A stretch of 64,000 bases of DNA from Candidatus Hydrothermarchaeum profundi (GTDB lineage: Archaea; Hydrothermarchaeota; Hydrothermarchaeia; Hydrothermarchaeales; Hydrothermarchaeaceae). This document shows positions 8,039 through 17,152 of this stretch, one piece after another. Below the pieces are notes generated by a model. That model saw only the letters and a program-made list of their open reading frames with translations, made no database searches and was not told the origin of the DNA. How positions within the stretch are numbered: position 1 is the first letter of the stretch; every line of letters starts with the position of its first letter. The position numbers were made by a program, and so were the translations under genes. The DNA lies in NCBI GenBank assembly GCA_002011125.2, contig MTMF02000009.1, positions 1,022,989-1,086,988 on the forward strand, written 5' to 3'.

Positions 8039-8737
8039 TCACACTACTATTTCTGGGAAATATGGGAGCAACCAGATTTGAATTTGTCTATCTAACCCTA
8101 GAAAAATAGAAATACCAGTCAAAATGAGCAGGACTCCAGCAATTTTTTTAATAGTCTCTCCATGTTTTGCAACACTACGCATCCTTGAAAAGGTGAGTTT
8201 CCCGGTATAAGCTACTATGAGCATAGGGATACCGATACCGAGAGAATAAGAGAATAGAGATAGACCGCCTGTTAGAACGTCTCCCTTAAGGGCTACAGCC
8301 GTTAAAACAGACCCCAGTATAGGGCCAACACAGGGAATCCAGACTATACCTAATGACAGACCCAATATAAATCCTCCGATTTTTCCCGTACCTACTCCTT
8401 CCTTTATCTCTATTGACCCAAGTTTGTTCATGATTACTCCTGCCGTTAAAACAAATTTTTCATTTAATTTTTCTGACACAAGAAGTAATCCTAAAAATAT
8501 TATGATGAATGTCGCAAGGTCTCTAAGAAAGCTTGTATATGTTGCCACGGTGCCCCCTATTTTAGAAGTCACGACACCCATTAGGGAGAATGTAATAGAC
8601 ATGCCCAGAACAATTGCTATAGGCCTAAGTCTGTCCCCTATTGAACCGGCCATTACGGCAGGAATTAACGGCAGTACGCAGGGGGTTAAAACTGATATAA
8701 TACCAGCTAAAAATGCGACAAGAATTAAATAAGCCAT
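8039..8737 (-). CDS. ccdA: CcdA-type thiol-disulfide transporter, second copy
   Basis: A 232-residue, six-span CcdA protein with the two conserved cysteine motifs LTPCVLP (near residue 20) and WIPCVGP. It resembles the CcdA at 2660-3382, including the MAGSIGDRLRP loop. It sits in a minus-strand group with a thioredoxin (8778-9230), the likely external acceptor of its electrons. Start is ATG at 8737. Confidence 0.92.
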   Translation of the reverse strand: MAYLILVAFLAGIISVLTPCVLPLIPAVMAGSIGDRLRPIAIVLGMSITFSLMGVVTSKIGGTVATYTSFLRDLATFIIIFLGLLLVSEKLNEKFVLTAGVIMNKLGSIEIKEGVGTGKIGGFILGLSLGIVWIPCVGPILGSVLTAVALKGDVLTGGLSLFSYSLGIGIPMLIVAYTGKLTFSRMRSVAKHGETIKKIAGVLLILTGISIFLGLDRQIQIWLLPYFPEIVV

Positions 8738-8777
8738 ATAAACCTATAAATCGGGTTAACGAGATGCAATTTAGAAT

Positions 8778-9230
8778 TTATGCTCTTGTAACTTGTTTTA
8801 ATACTTGTAGGAACTCACTTGCGCTCACATAGCCGGGTATTCTAGTTATCTCTTCGCCGTTAGGTGTTAAGAATATTTCTGCTGGAGGTGCTCCTACTCC
8901 AAATCTAGCTGCTAGGTCTCCTTGTTCATCTATATTGATCGCTACTAATACAAGATTATCCTTCATAATAGCGTTTACTTCAGGATTCACATAAGTGTCC
9001 TTTTCTAACTGTTCGCAATATTTACACCATGTAGCCCAGATGTAAACCATAATTGGTTTACCAGTGCTCGACGCTTGTTCTATTCCTGCCTCTAGCGAGT
9101 TGAGCCAAGTAAGTCCGCTTATATATGTTTGGCCTCCCTGGCTCACAACAGGCATATCTCTAGGAGAGAGTACTACAAACAAAAATATTAACGCTAATCC
9201 TCCAACCAATATATATTTTTCAGTTCGCAT
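8778..9230 (-). CDS. Secreted or membrane-anchored thioredoxin-like protein
   Basis: 150 residues: an N-terminal membrane or signal segment (about 6-22), then a thioredoxin fold with WCKYC at 68-72 and a cis-proline in GAPPAEIFLTPNG. It is very similar to the partial protein at 1-321. Its gene precedes ccdA on the same strand, so it is probably CcdA's external partner and may reduce apocytochrome thiols or DsbA-type proteins (inference). Confidence 0.9.
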   Translation of the reverse strand: MRTEKYILVGGLALIFLFVVLSPRDMPVVSQGGQTYISGLTWLNSLEAGIEQASSTGKPIMVYIWATWCKYCEQLEKDTYVNPEVNAIMKDNLVLVAINIDEQGDLAARFGVGAPPAEIFLTPNGEEITRIPGYVSASEFLQVLKQVTRA

Positions 9231-9244
9231 GGCTCTAGATTTTT

Positions 9245-9523
9245 TTATCTTGTGACAATATATGTTAAAATTATCAACGCAAAAAATTCAAATGTAGAGG
9301 CTAGCGCATGGTATGGCTCGTAAGCGCAAGTATGGGGCCCGACGGCTGCGAAAAATATGGGGCATGAGAATATCGCATTAAAAAGTAGAATACCTGCAAA
9401 CAGTACCAGTCCGAGAGTAAAAGTGGATGCGACCTTCCTATAATCTTGTACGAAAATGTAAAAGAGAAATAAAAGCAAAAAGATATTGCCAAGCGTAGTT
9501 AACAAATAGATTTCATATAACAT
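9245..9523 (-). CDS. Small three-span membrane protein
   Basis: 92 residues with three hydrophobic segments (about 8-26, 34-56, 74-90) and two cysteines in the external-looking loop SCPIFFAAVGPHTCAYEPY. I do not recognise a named family, although short proteins of this shape often lie next to archaeal ArsR-like regulators. It lies 14 nt from the thioredoxin and 9 nt from the regulator upstream, consistent with one operon. The conserved-looking cysteines would fit a redox role, which is speculation. Confidence 0.65.
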   Translation of the reverse strand: MLYEIYLLTTLGNIFLLLFLFYIFVQDYRKVASTFTLGLVLFAGILLFNAIFSCPIFFAAVGPHTCAYEPYHALASTFEFFALIILTYIVTR

Positions 9524-9532
9524 ATTTTCAAC

Positions 9533-9820
9533 CTATTTTTTCCTATTTTTTATTTTTTCCCATATACTCTCGAATTCCTCATAGGAGTCCTCCATATCTG
9601 GCGATAAAAAATACATTGCCCCGTATCTTTTACCTGTAGAAACCACTATCTTATTTTCAATGAGCAGATCAATATGATGGCGGATAGTCTTATAATCCAA
9701 ACCGAGTTCTTCTGCAAGTTGGTTTGCATTATATGGTCTCTCTTTTAAAGACCGAATTATCCTAGCTCGAGTTTCACCGCCCCTGGTGCCAGCTATTAGC
9801 CACCATAAGATGCGTTTCAT
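9533..9820 (-). CDS. ArsR-like winged-helix regulator
   Basis: 95 residues. Residues 15-70 form a winged helix: TRARIIRSLKERPYNANQLA then LGLDYKTIRHHIDLLIENKI, with a wing at GKRYGAMYFLS. It is close to archaeal small HTH proteins that start with the phrase GGETRARII. It is the first gene of the minus-strand redox operon, so it probably regulates that operon. No cysteines suggest metal sensing. Confidence 0.82.
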   Translation of the reverse strand: MKRILWWLIAGTRGGETRARIIRSLKERPYNANQLAEELGLDYKTIRHHIDLLIENKIVVSTGKRYGAMYFLSPDMEDSYEEFESIWEKIKNRKK

Positions 9821-9887
9821 GAAAAAAAGAGTAGACTCCGGTATATATTACTCTTTTCTATTTCAAAAAGTAAAAACAATTGTAGAA

Positions 9888-9898
9888 AATTATTTATT
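9888..9898 (+). promoter_or_regulatory. TATA box of tRNA-Cys
   Basis: The A/T-rich element AATTATTTATT ends 25 bases upstream of the mature tRNA 5' end, the distance expected for an archaeal TATA box. Confidence 0.5.
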
Positions 9899-9923
9899 CG
9901 TTACGGTTTTTATCCCACTTAAA

Positions 9924-9995
9924 GCCGGGGTAGTCTAGTGGTTAGGCAGCGGACTGCAGATCCGCGTTACGTGAGTTCGAATCTCACCCCCGGCT
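9924..9995 (+). tRNA. tRNA-Cys (GCA)
   Basis: A 72-nt cloverleaf. Acceptor GCCGGGG pairs with CCCCGGC (9988-9994) and the discriminator is T, as expected for Cys. Anticodon stem GCGGA/TCCGC encloses the loop CTGCAGA with anticodon GCA. T arm GTGAG-TTCGAAT-CTCAC. No intron and no encoded CCA. Confidence 0.97.
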
Positions 9996-10108
9996 CTATA
10001 TAAATTCCTAAATCTGTGTGATTATTGCTTTTTCCCTAAAAAATATAAGGAATTTAATTGGATTTTCTATCAATTCTTAGGTATTAGATCTTTTTTAAGA
10101 TAAAAAGG

Positions 10109-10459
10109 TTAGGATAAAAGAAGTTTTAGTGCTAGAATAAATAGTATTGCAACAAATAGTATTTTAAAAGCTTCGTCCGGGATCTTTTCTACTAATCTTG
10201 CCCCAATCTGTGCACCAATTATTCCTCCAACCCCTAATAGTACTCCTACCTTAAAATCGACGTGTAAGAGGCTTTTGTGAGCTAATAATGCTGAAAGCGA
10301 TATCAGCAAAATTACAACGAAGGAGGTTCCCACAGCTTTACTCGGAGAGTATCCTAAAATAATAAGAAAGGGTACTACTAAGAATCCTCCTCCCAAGCCT
10401 GTGAACGCTGCTCCAACTCCAACAAGCATCCCTAAAACTATTAAAGCAAGTGGGTTCAT
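10109..10459 (-). CDS. Half-size TauE/SafE-type membrane transporter
   Basis: About 116 residues with four hydrophobic segments. It has the TauE/SafE signature GVGAAFTGLGGGFLVVP near the N-terminus and a second conserved stretch around GVGGIIGAQIGARL. Full TauE proteins have two such halves (about 250 residues), so this single repeat must dimerise to form a transporter. The family exports or imports sulfonates and other anions; the substrate here is unknown. I chose the ATG at 10459. A start at 10507 would leave only 3 bp to the divergent tldD. Confidence 0.78.
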   Translation of the reverse strand: MNPLALIVLGMLVGVGAAFTGLGGGFLVVPFLIILGYSPSKAVGTSFVVILLISLSALLAHKSLLHVDFKVGVLLGVGGIIGAQIGARLVEKIPDEAFKILFVAILFILALKLLLS

Positions 10460-10510
10460 ACATATAAAATCTATTAGCGATATTTGAGTTTTTTGGCGGC
10501 GTGACATTAG

Positions 10511-11860
10511 ATGGACATAGATAAACTAAAAAAGATACTGGAAATCCCTGCTAAATTTGTAGATATCACTATCCAAGAGTCTCAGGAAAATCAGATAATA
10601 CTAAGAGACGGTATAGCTAAGGACTTGACTTCCGGAGATGCTTTTGGTATTGGTATAAGAGTATTAGATAACGGATGGGGATTTGCATCTACTAATTCTC
10701 CAGAAAATATAGACGAAATAACAGAGAAAGCAAGAAAAATGGCAGCAATCGGGGAGAAAATAAAGTATGATGAGAGAGATCCAATAACAGACAACGTAAG
10801 AGTCAAATCTAAAGTTGACCCAGTTAATGTAGATTTAGAGGAAAAAAGAGAGATTCTTCACAGATGTGAGGAAGCAGTAAGGGAATATAAAGAGGTAGTA
10901 AGTTCGACCCTTGCATATATCGATTCAAAAAGCATTTTTCACTATTTAAACTCTGAGGGAAGTGATATTAGATCAGAATATACTAGAGTAGGTATTTTTA
11001 CAACTGTTTATGCCAAAAAAAATGGAAAAATCCAAGTGGGCTCTGAGAGATTAGGTGCCACAGGTGGGTTAGAATACCTTAAAGGAGCTGAAGAAAAATC
11101 CAAAAAGGCGGCAGAGAAAGCCTTGCGTTTACTAGATGCTGAGGAAGCACCCAGTGGTGTTTTCAGGGTAGTTTTAGATCCGCTGCTGACAGGGGTCTTC
11201 ATACATGAAGCTTTAGGACATGCGATGGAAGCGGATCACGTTATAAATGGCGAGTCAATACTGGAAGGAAAACTCGGGAGCATTATAGCCAGCAGCCTCG
11301 TTACGGTCTATGATGACCCTACTATTGAAGGATCCTTTGGTTTTTATTTTTATGATTCTGAGGGAGTTAGAGGTGAAAGAAAAGCGGTATTAGAGAAAGG
11401 AATTTTTAAAAGGCTTTTGCAATCCCGAGAAACCGCAAGTAAGTTGGGAGATACACCTACGGGTAATGCTAGATCTCAAAATTATAGTCATTTCCCTATA
11501 CCAAGGATGAGCAACACTTACGTGGAGAAAGGCGATATGAGTTTTGAGGAAATGATAGAGGATATCAAATATGGAGTTTACCTTCGAGGCTCAAAAGGGG
11601 GGGAGGTAGACACGGTAAGAGGTGTATTCCAGTTTAGTGCTGAAGAGGGTTTCATAATCCGAAATGGAAAACTCGCTGAGCCTATACGAGATGTTGCTTT
11701 ATCTGGAGAAACTCTGAAAATTCTTAAGAATATAGACGCTGTAGGCAATGATGAGTTAGAGTTGCATATAGGGTTCTGCGGTAAAGCATCCCAATCGGTA
11801 CCAGTAGGTGATGGAGGTCCTCATATTAGGACAACTGCTACTGTTGGAGGGACAAAATGA
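10511..11860 (+). CDS. tldD: Metalloprotease TldD
   Basis: 449 residues of the TldD/PmbA family. The zinc motif HEALGH is at residues 232-237, followed by EADHVINGES. TldD is the catalytic half of the TldD-TldE protease, which degrades unfolded peptides and trims some ribosomally made peptides. The stop overlaps the start of the partner gene by 4 nt, as usual for this pair. Confidence 0.93.
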   Translation: MDIDKLKKILEIPAKFVDITIQESQENQIILRDGIAKDLTSGDAFGIGIRVLDNGWGFASTNSPENIDEITEKARKMAAIGEKIKYDERDPITDNVRVKSKVDPVNVDLEEKREILHRCEEAVREYKEVVSSTLAYIDSKSIFHYLNSEGSDIRSEYTRVGIFTTVYAKKNGKIQVGSERLGATGGLEYLKGAEEKSKKAAEKALRLLDAEEAPSGVFRVVLDPLLTGVFIHEALGHAMEADHVINGESILEGKLGSIIASSLVTVYDDPTIEGSFGFYFYDSEGVRGERKAVLEKGIFKRLLQSRETASKLGDTPTGNARSQNYSHFPIPRMSNTYVEKGDMSFEEMIEDIKYGVYLRGSKGGEVDTVRGVFQFSAEEGFIIRNGKLAEPIRDVALSGETLKILKNIDAVGNDELELHIGFCGKASQSVPVGDGGPHIRTTATVGGTK

Positions 11861-13116
11861 TTGAAGTTGATAATGCGTTAAACATTCTATCAAAGATCGC
11901 AGATGGAGGAGAGATTTATTTTACTGATACTAAAAGCAAAAAAATTGAGATAAAAAAAGGTAAGATAGAGACCTTAAAAGAGACCTATTCTTCAGGATAT
12001 AGCATAAGAGTAATAAAGAACAATAGAATGGGCTTCACTTTTTCGAATGAGCTAAAAGAAGGCATTATAGAAAAAGCTTTAAACGTAGCTAAAATTGCCG
12101 AGGAAGACAAATATCTCTCATTCCCGGAAAAGCAAGTATACCCAAATGTAAAAGGGCTATACGATAAAAGTATAAGGGATATTGATATAATCGAACTCAA
12201 AGATTTCGTAGAGCAGCTCATTGATCCATGCAAAAAAAATAAAGTTATGCCTACTAGTGGGAGCATCGCTTTTTATACCTCGGAAACTAGGATATGGAAT
12301 ACTAATGGAGTTAAGGGAGAAGAAAAGGGAACAGTTGTTACCTGCTTCCTTAGTACTGTGGCTAAAAATAAAGAATCGGCAAGTGGCTTTTATTACGATG
12401 CCTCTAGGTCTTTGGACTTAGATTTCCATAAAATAGGTGAAGAGGCAACACGTCTAGCAATTGATTCCCTACATGCGAAGAGGATGGGTACAAAAGATGT
12501 CAACTTAATCCTTAAACCTCAGGCGGTTAGTGAACTTTTAGAAAATGTTTTTATACCTTCATTTAGCGCTGATAATGTTCAAAGGAATCGGTCCTTTTTA
12601 CAAGGAAAGTTGGGTCATAGATTATTTTCACCTATAAATATAGTCGACGATGGTACACTCAAGTCTGGGCTAATGAGCGGCAAATTTGACTCTGAGGGTG
12701 TTAGAATGCAGAAGACACCTCTCGTAGAGAAGGGGATATTAAAAGGATACTTATATGATACATATACCGCAAATAAGGGTAATACACATAGTACTGGGAA
12801 TGCGGATAGGAACTCCTATTCTACTCCGGTTAAAATAGATTCCACAAATTTTATAATATCCGGTGAGGGAGGAATAGGAGAGGGCTTAGTAGTCCATGGG
12901 TTAATCGGTGCCCACACAGCTAACTCGGTTACAGGCGATTTCTCTACGGAAACTAGGAATGCTTTTCTAAATGGAGTGCCAATAAAAAAAGCTATAATCT
13001 CAGGAAATATCTTTGACCTTTTAAACAGGGTGGAGGGGGTAGGTAAGGATTACATGCAAGTGTCTTCTCTCGTTTCACCTTCCATTGAGTTCTCTAAAGT
13101 TAGAGTCGTAGGCTGA
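11857..13116 (+). CDS. pmbA: TldE/PmbA, non-catalytic partner of TldD
   Basis: 419 residues with PmbA-type features (DSEGVRMQKTPLVEKGILKG, TGNADRNSYSTP) and no HEXXXH zinc motif, as expected for the TldE subunit. It would form a heterodimer with TldD in the cytoplasm. It is translationally coupled to tldD through the ATGA overlap. A radical SAM gene follows 30 nt downstream. Confidence 0.92.
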   Translation: MIEVDNALNILSKIADGGEIYFTDTKSKKIEIKKGKIETLKETYSSGYSIRVIKNNRMGFTFSNELKEGIIEKALNVAKIAEEDKYLSFPEKQVYPNVKGLYDKSIRDIDIIELKDFVEQLIDPCKKNKVMPTSGSIAFYTSETRIWNTNGVKGEEKGTVVTCFLSTVAKNKESASGFYYDASRSLDLDFHKIGEEATRLAIDSLHAKRMGTKDVNLILKPQAVSELLENVFIPSFSADNVQRNRSFLQGKLGHRLFSPINIVDDGTLKSGLMSGKFDSEGVRMQKTPLVEKGILKGYLYDTYTANKGNTHSTGNADRNSYSTPVKIDSTNFIISGEGGIGEGLVVHGLIGAHTANSVTGDFSTETRNAFLNGVPIKKAIISGNIFDLLNRVEGVGKDYMQVSSLVSPSIEFSKVRVVG

Positions 13117-13146
13117 TTTTAAACGTTATCACTATATGAGAATTAT

Positions 13147-14232
13147 ATGCACTGGCTTATCCGCCCGGACTCGGTTCATGCATTAGAAGATGAAGGAGTA
13201 AAAAAAGCTCTAGGAAGGTATGTCGAGGTATCTAAAAATAAAAAACTAGCAAAGTTTATAATCACAAAAACCATACCGATTGATGTGGATCTTAGTTCTT
13301 CAGATGAAGAACTGTGGAAGGCGCATGAAACGATCATTAAAGATTTTAAAAAACTTGAAAAGGAACATGACAATAAAGACATTAAACAACTTAAATTCCC
13401 AACTAAATCTCTATTAGATCTTAAGATTGAACTTGCAAAAAGAATTCTCAATAAATGTAGGTTTTGCGAGAGGAAATGTGGGGTAAACAGATTTGAAAAG
13501 AAGAGGGGATTCTGCAATTTAGATATTCAGAGCCGTTTATCTTCAGAGTTCCTTCACATGGGTGAAGAAGCATGTTTAGTGCCTTCTCATACCTTGTTTT
13601 TTATCGGATGTTCTTTTTATTGTGTTTTCTGCCAGAATTGGACTATCTCCCGGCATGTTGAAAAGGGATTGCCTGTTACCGGTTCTGACTTAGCAAAGAT
13701 GGTGAAGAAAAGACGCTTAATGGAGGGAAGTAGGAACGTTAACTTAGTCGGGGGATCACCTACCCCTAATACTCATATTATCTTAGAGATGTTAAGGGAA
13801 CTCGATGTGAACATCCCAGTGGTATGGAATTCTAATATGTATATGACTATGGACACCATGAAATTACTAAATGGGTGCGTGGACGTATACTTAGCTGATT
13901 TTAAGTATGGAAATAATAATTGTGCTGAGCGACTCTCTAAAATAAAAAATTATTGGGAAGTTACTACTAGAAACCACTTAGTAGCAAAAAAACAAGCAGA
14001 ATTACTTATCCGTCATTTAGTACTTCCAAATCATATTGAATGCTGTACGAAACCTATTATTGAATGGATAGCCAAAAATTTTGATAATAAAGTTAGAGTT
14101 AATATTATGGCTCAGTATAGACCCGAGTTTGAGGCTTTTAAGATACCGGATATAAATAGAAGAGTTATGGCGGAGGAAATGGAGAGAGCTTTTAATATAG
14201 CCCGAGATAATGGCTTAACAAATCTAGATTAA
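13147..14232 (+). CDS. Radical SAM protein of the pyruvate-formate-lyase-activase-like group
   Basis: 361 residues. A cysteine cluster CRFCERKCGVNR (from residue 104) precedes the radical SAM motif GCSFYCVFCQNW (Cys 155, 159, 162). This arrangement is typical of the archaeal PflA-like family (COG1313), whose substrate is mostly unknown. The C-terminal half has a TIM-barrel pattern with NLVGGSPTPN and WNSNMYM. The relation to upstream tldD/tldE is unclear; peptide modification followed by trimming would be one idea, without direct support. Confidence 0.85.
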   Translation: MHWLIRPDSVHALEDEGVKKALGRYVEVSKNKKLAKFIITKTIPIDVDLSSSDEELWKAHETIIKDFKKLEKEHDNKDIKQLKFPTKSLLDLKIELAKRILNKCRFCERKCGVNRFEKKRGFCNLDIQSRLSSEFLHMGEEACLVPSHTLFFIGCSFYCVFCQNWTISRHVEKGLPVTGSDLAKMVKKRRLMEGSRNVNLVGGSPTPNTHIILEMLRELDVNIPVVWNSNMYMTMDTMKLLNGCVDVYLADFKYGNNNCAERLSKIKNYWEVTTRNHLVAKKQAELLIRHLVLPNHIECCTKPIIEWIAKNFDNKVRVNIMAQYRPEFEAFKIPDINRRVMAEEMERAFNIARDNGLTNLD

Positions 14233-14280
14233 AATTTAAATCAGAATAAGCTTTTCAGACTTTTCCCAAACCAAAAAAAT

Positions 14281-14290
14281 AATATTTAAA
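14281..14290 (+). promoter_or_regulatory. Likely TATA box of lysK
   Basis: An A/T-rich AATATTTAAA lies about 20-28 nt upstream of the ATG of lysyl-tRNA synthetase, suggesting a leaderless or near-leaderless transcript. Confidence 0.4.
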
Positions 14291-14308
14291 AGGGAACTTG
14301 ATGGTATC

Positions 14309-15928
14309 ATGGTAAAAGAAACTCTGTTTTGGGCTGACCAGAAGGCAGAGGAAATCATAAACAGAAAGAAGTTTCACTTTATAGACAAACAAATACCAGA
14401 ATTTAAAAAATATACTGTTAAAACATCTGCGTCAATATCAGGGGTCCTACATATAGGTAGATTAAGCGATACAATAAGGGGGGATTCTGTTGTAGTGGCT
14501 TTAAGAGATATAGGATTGCCTGCTGAGCTTATCTGGGTTGCTGAGGATATGGATCCTCTAAGAAAAATACCCAAAGAAGTTCCTAAGCATTTAGAAGATT
14601 ACATCGGAGTGCCGGTTATAGATGTCCCAGATCCATGGGGTTGCCATGCTTCCTATGCGGAACATCATATTGGCAAATACAGAGAAGTACTCCAAGAATT
14701 TTCATCTACCGAGATTATTAGCTATTCCATGAGCGAGGAGTATAAAAAAGGCAAATTTAGGCCTTATATTAGGAAGATGCTGGACAAGATTGATGAGGTT
14801 TTGGTTATTCAAAATAAGTATAGACAAAAACCTCTTCAAAGCGGTTGGAGTCCCTTTACTCCAGTTTGTAAGAACTGTGGAAAAATAATAACACCGAAAA
14901 TACTAGGGTTTAGGGAGGGAAAAATACTATATAGATGTGAGGATTACTCTTTCGAGAAAAAAATTGCTCGGGGATGCAATTATGAGGGCGTTTGCGACCC
15001 CTTAAAGGATAGGGGGAAGCTTATGTGGAAAGGGGAATGGGCAGCTCAATGGGCTAGATGGAAAATTGCGGCTGAAGGAGCAGGAAAAGAATATGTAGTA
15101 CCACAAAGTGCATGGTGGGTAAATGGCGAGCTTGTAGAAAAGATTTTAGATTTTCCTATGCCGGTACCCATTTTTTATGAGCATATAATGATAGATGGTC
15201 AGAAAATGAGTGCATCGTTAGGAAATGTTATATATCCCCATGAATGGCTTGAAGTTGCTCCGCCTGAATTACTGAGATTTTTTTATAACAAAAAATTGAT
15301 GAAGACTAGAAGTTTTTCATGGGACTATCTACCTAGGCTTTACGACGAATATGATTTTCATGCTAGGGCTTATTTCGGTTTGGAGAAAATAGGGAGTGAG
15401 AAAGAATCCAAGAACATTAGAAGACTTTATGAATTTTCCCAGTTAAGAGAAATTAAAAAGCCTGTGCCTCTACCTTTTTCGCATGCTGTCATAGTTTCAC
15501 AGATTTTTAAGAGCGAAGATGCGTTAATTGCTAGTCTAAAGCGTTCTGGTCATTATTCTGCGGAAGTTCATGATTTAATAATTGAGCGATTAAAGATGGC
15601 TAAAAAATGGGCTGAGAAATATGCTCCCGAGGAGATGAAAATCACGCTAGATTTCGACTCTACTGAAATTAGATCAAAACTCTCCGAAAAGCAAAAAAAT
15701 TTGATGAAAGAACTTTTAGAATGGCTAAAAGAGGGGGATAGGAGACGAGAAGAAATCCATCAACGGATTTATGAAATTGGTAAAAAAGTAGATCTTACTC
15801 CCGCAGAGTCTTTTCAAGCCGTTTATCTTTCCCTTCTAGGTAAAAATCGGGGGCCGCGGGCGGGTACACTAATAGCATCTCTAGACAGGGAGTGGGTGCT
15901 AAAAAAGATATCCGCAGTAGTCGAATAG
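14309..15928 (+). CDS. lysK: Lysyl-tRNA synthetase, class I
   Basis: 539 residues. The class I HIGH-type motif is SGVLHIGRL (about residue 45) and the KMSKS-type motif is GQKMSASLGN (about 295-304). A zinc-binding CKNCGKII lies in the middle. The class I LysRS is typical of many archaea, including methanogens, and charges tRNA-Lys in the cytoplasm. In some methanogens it coexists with the class II enzyme; none is visible here. Confidence 0.94.
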   Translation: MVKETLFWADQKAEEIINRKKFHFIDKQIPEFKKYTVKTSASISGVLHIGRLSDTIRGDSVVVALRDIGLPAELIWVAEDMDPLRKIPKEVPKHLEDYIGVPVIDVPDPWGCHASYAEHHIGKYREVLQEFSSTEIISYSMSEEYKKGKFRPYIRKMLDKIDEVLVIQNKYRQKPLQSGWSPFTPVCKNCGKIITPKILGFREGKILYRCEDYSFEKKIARGCNYEGVCDPLKDRGKLMWKGEWAAQWARWKIAAEGAGKEYVVPQSAWWVNGELVEKILDFPMPVPIFYEHIMIDGQKMSASLGNVIYPHEWLEVAPPELLRFFYNKKLMKTRSFSWDYLPRLYDEYDFHARAYFGLEKIGSEKESKNIRRLYEFSQLREIKKPVPLPFSHAVIVSQIFKSEDALIASLKRSGHYSAEVHDLIIERLKMAKKWAEKYAPEEMKITLDFDSTEIRSKLSEKQKNLMKELLEWLKEGDRRREEIHQRIYEIGKKVDLTPAESFQAVYLSLLGKNRGPRAGTLIASLDREWVLKKISAVVE

Positions 15929-15929
15929 C

Positions 15930-16118
15930 TTACCTTTTCCACTCCATATAAACGGGGCACAGGATACACTCACTAGGAGGATTATTTTTGTCCTCTATTA
16001 CAGGAGGGCATTCTGGATAGCTCCCAGGGCAGTTGGGGTATTTCCCCTTGATTTTTTGCCATGCTAATTCGGCCTCACTCTTACGTTTTGGGGGCTTTTT
16101 TCTCTGTTTTCTAGTCAT
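15930..16118 (-). CDS. Small cysteine-rich protein
   Basis: About 62 residues from the ATG at 16118 (an in-frame ATG at 16142 is the alternative). A lysine-rich N-terminus is followed by NCPGSYPECPP and SECILCPVY; the cysteine pairs could bind zinc or iron. It is convergent with lysK, 1 nt from its stop. I do not recognise a family. Confidence 0.6.
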   Translation of the reverse strand: MTRKQRKKPPKRKSEAELAWQKIKGKYPNCPGSYPECPPVIEDKNNPPSECILCPVYMEWKR

Positions 16119-16216
16119 TACATAAAAAAATGAAGAGGGCATATATAATAGTTTAGGTTTTTTGACACCTTTCTAAAAGCCTTTCATTTTGATGTTAAAA
16201 AATTTCTCAAGAAGAT

Positions 16217-16786
16217 GTGGATTTAACGTTATTTACATCTACATATATCCTGATTGCATTAGCTGAAATTGGCGATAAAACGCAATTATTGGGTATCGCA
16301 CTTGCATCTAGATATAGGGCTAAAACTGTACTATTAGGAATGGCTGTATCTACCTCTTTTCTTATGCTCTTGGCGGTCGCTGTCGGCCAACTTTTATATC
16401 GCTTTTTACCGATGAATTTTGTTTATCTATCCAGTGGAATATTCTTTATCTTTTTCGGGTTATTGATATTAAAAAGCGGTGGAGAAGAGAAAGTTAAAGG
16501 ACTAAGTATACGTTTATCCCCCGTGATAGCAGTTTTTCTAACTTTTTTATTAGCAGAACTCGGCGATAAGACGCAGCTTGCTGTAATACCATTGGCAGCC
16601 ACATCTTCGTCTGTATTCTCAATATGGTCTGGTGCGACGTTAGGCATGGTAACTGTTAATGGGGCAGGTATTTTTGTAGGTAATAAAATAAAGGAAATAA
16701 TTTCAGAAAGTTATGTAAAGAAAATTGCCGCTGCCTTATTCTTTATTTTCGGGGTGCTCTTTATTTATAAGTCACTTTTTTCCTAG
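16217..16786 (+). CDS. UPF0016/GDT1-family cation transporter
   Basis: 189 residues, six membrane spans in two repeats. Each repeat carries the family signature: AEIGDKTQLLG near the N-terminus and AELGDKTQLAV at about residues 113-123. Members (yeast Gdt1, bacterial MntP-like UPF0016 proteins) move Mn2+ or Ca2+ across membranes. The GTG start at 16217 is the first suitable start before repeat 1. Confidence 0.9.
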   Translation: MDLTLFTSTYILIALAEIGDKTQLLGIALASRYRAKTVLLGMAVSTSFLMLLAVAVGQLLYRFLPMNFVYLSSGIFFIFFGLLILKSGGEEKVKGLSIRLSPVIAVFLTFLLAELGDKTQLAVIPLAATSSSVFSIWSGATLGMVTVNGAGIFVGNKIKEIISESYVKKIAAALFFIFGVLFIYKSLFS

Positions 16787-16796
16787 CAAAATAATC

Positions 16797-17111
16797 TTAT
16801 TCGAATAATTCTTCTTTTATCCAATCCATATACTCCTTTTTTCCTCGGAGTATAGGTACAGCTATAACTTCAGGATTCTCGTATGAGTGTAGTTCACCAA
16901 CTCGTTTGAATATATCTTCTAATTTTCTTTCTGTTGTCTTCAATATTAGCATCGCTTCTGCGCTTTCCTCTATTTCCCCTTTCCACCAATAGTGGGACTT
17001 CACACTTTCAATAACATTTGCACATGCGGCTAGTCTCTCTTTAACTAATGTTTTTCCAATGTGCTCTGCTTCAGAGGAGTCTGATGCTGTTATAAAGACT
17101 AGAATAACCAT
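16797..17111 (-). CDS. cutA: CutA1 divalent-cation tolerance protein
   Basis: 104 residues, the usual CutA1 length. Recognisable family stretches are TLVKERLAACANV, SHYWWKGEIEE and SYENPEVIAVPI. CutA1 forms very stable trimers. It is linked to copper or other divalent-metal tolerance, though the mechanism is uncertain. It is convergent with the UPF0016 transporter. Confidence 0.94.
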   Translation of the reverse strand: MVILVFITASDSSEAEHIGKTLVKERLAACANVIESVKSHYWWKGEIEESAEAMLILKTTERKLEDIFKRVGELHSYENPEVIAVPILRGKKEYMDWIKEELFE

Positions 17112-17152
17112 ATGCTTTTAATTGATTATGATGTTATAAAAAATATTCTAAG

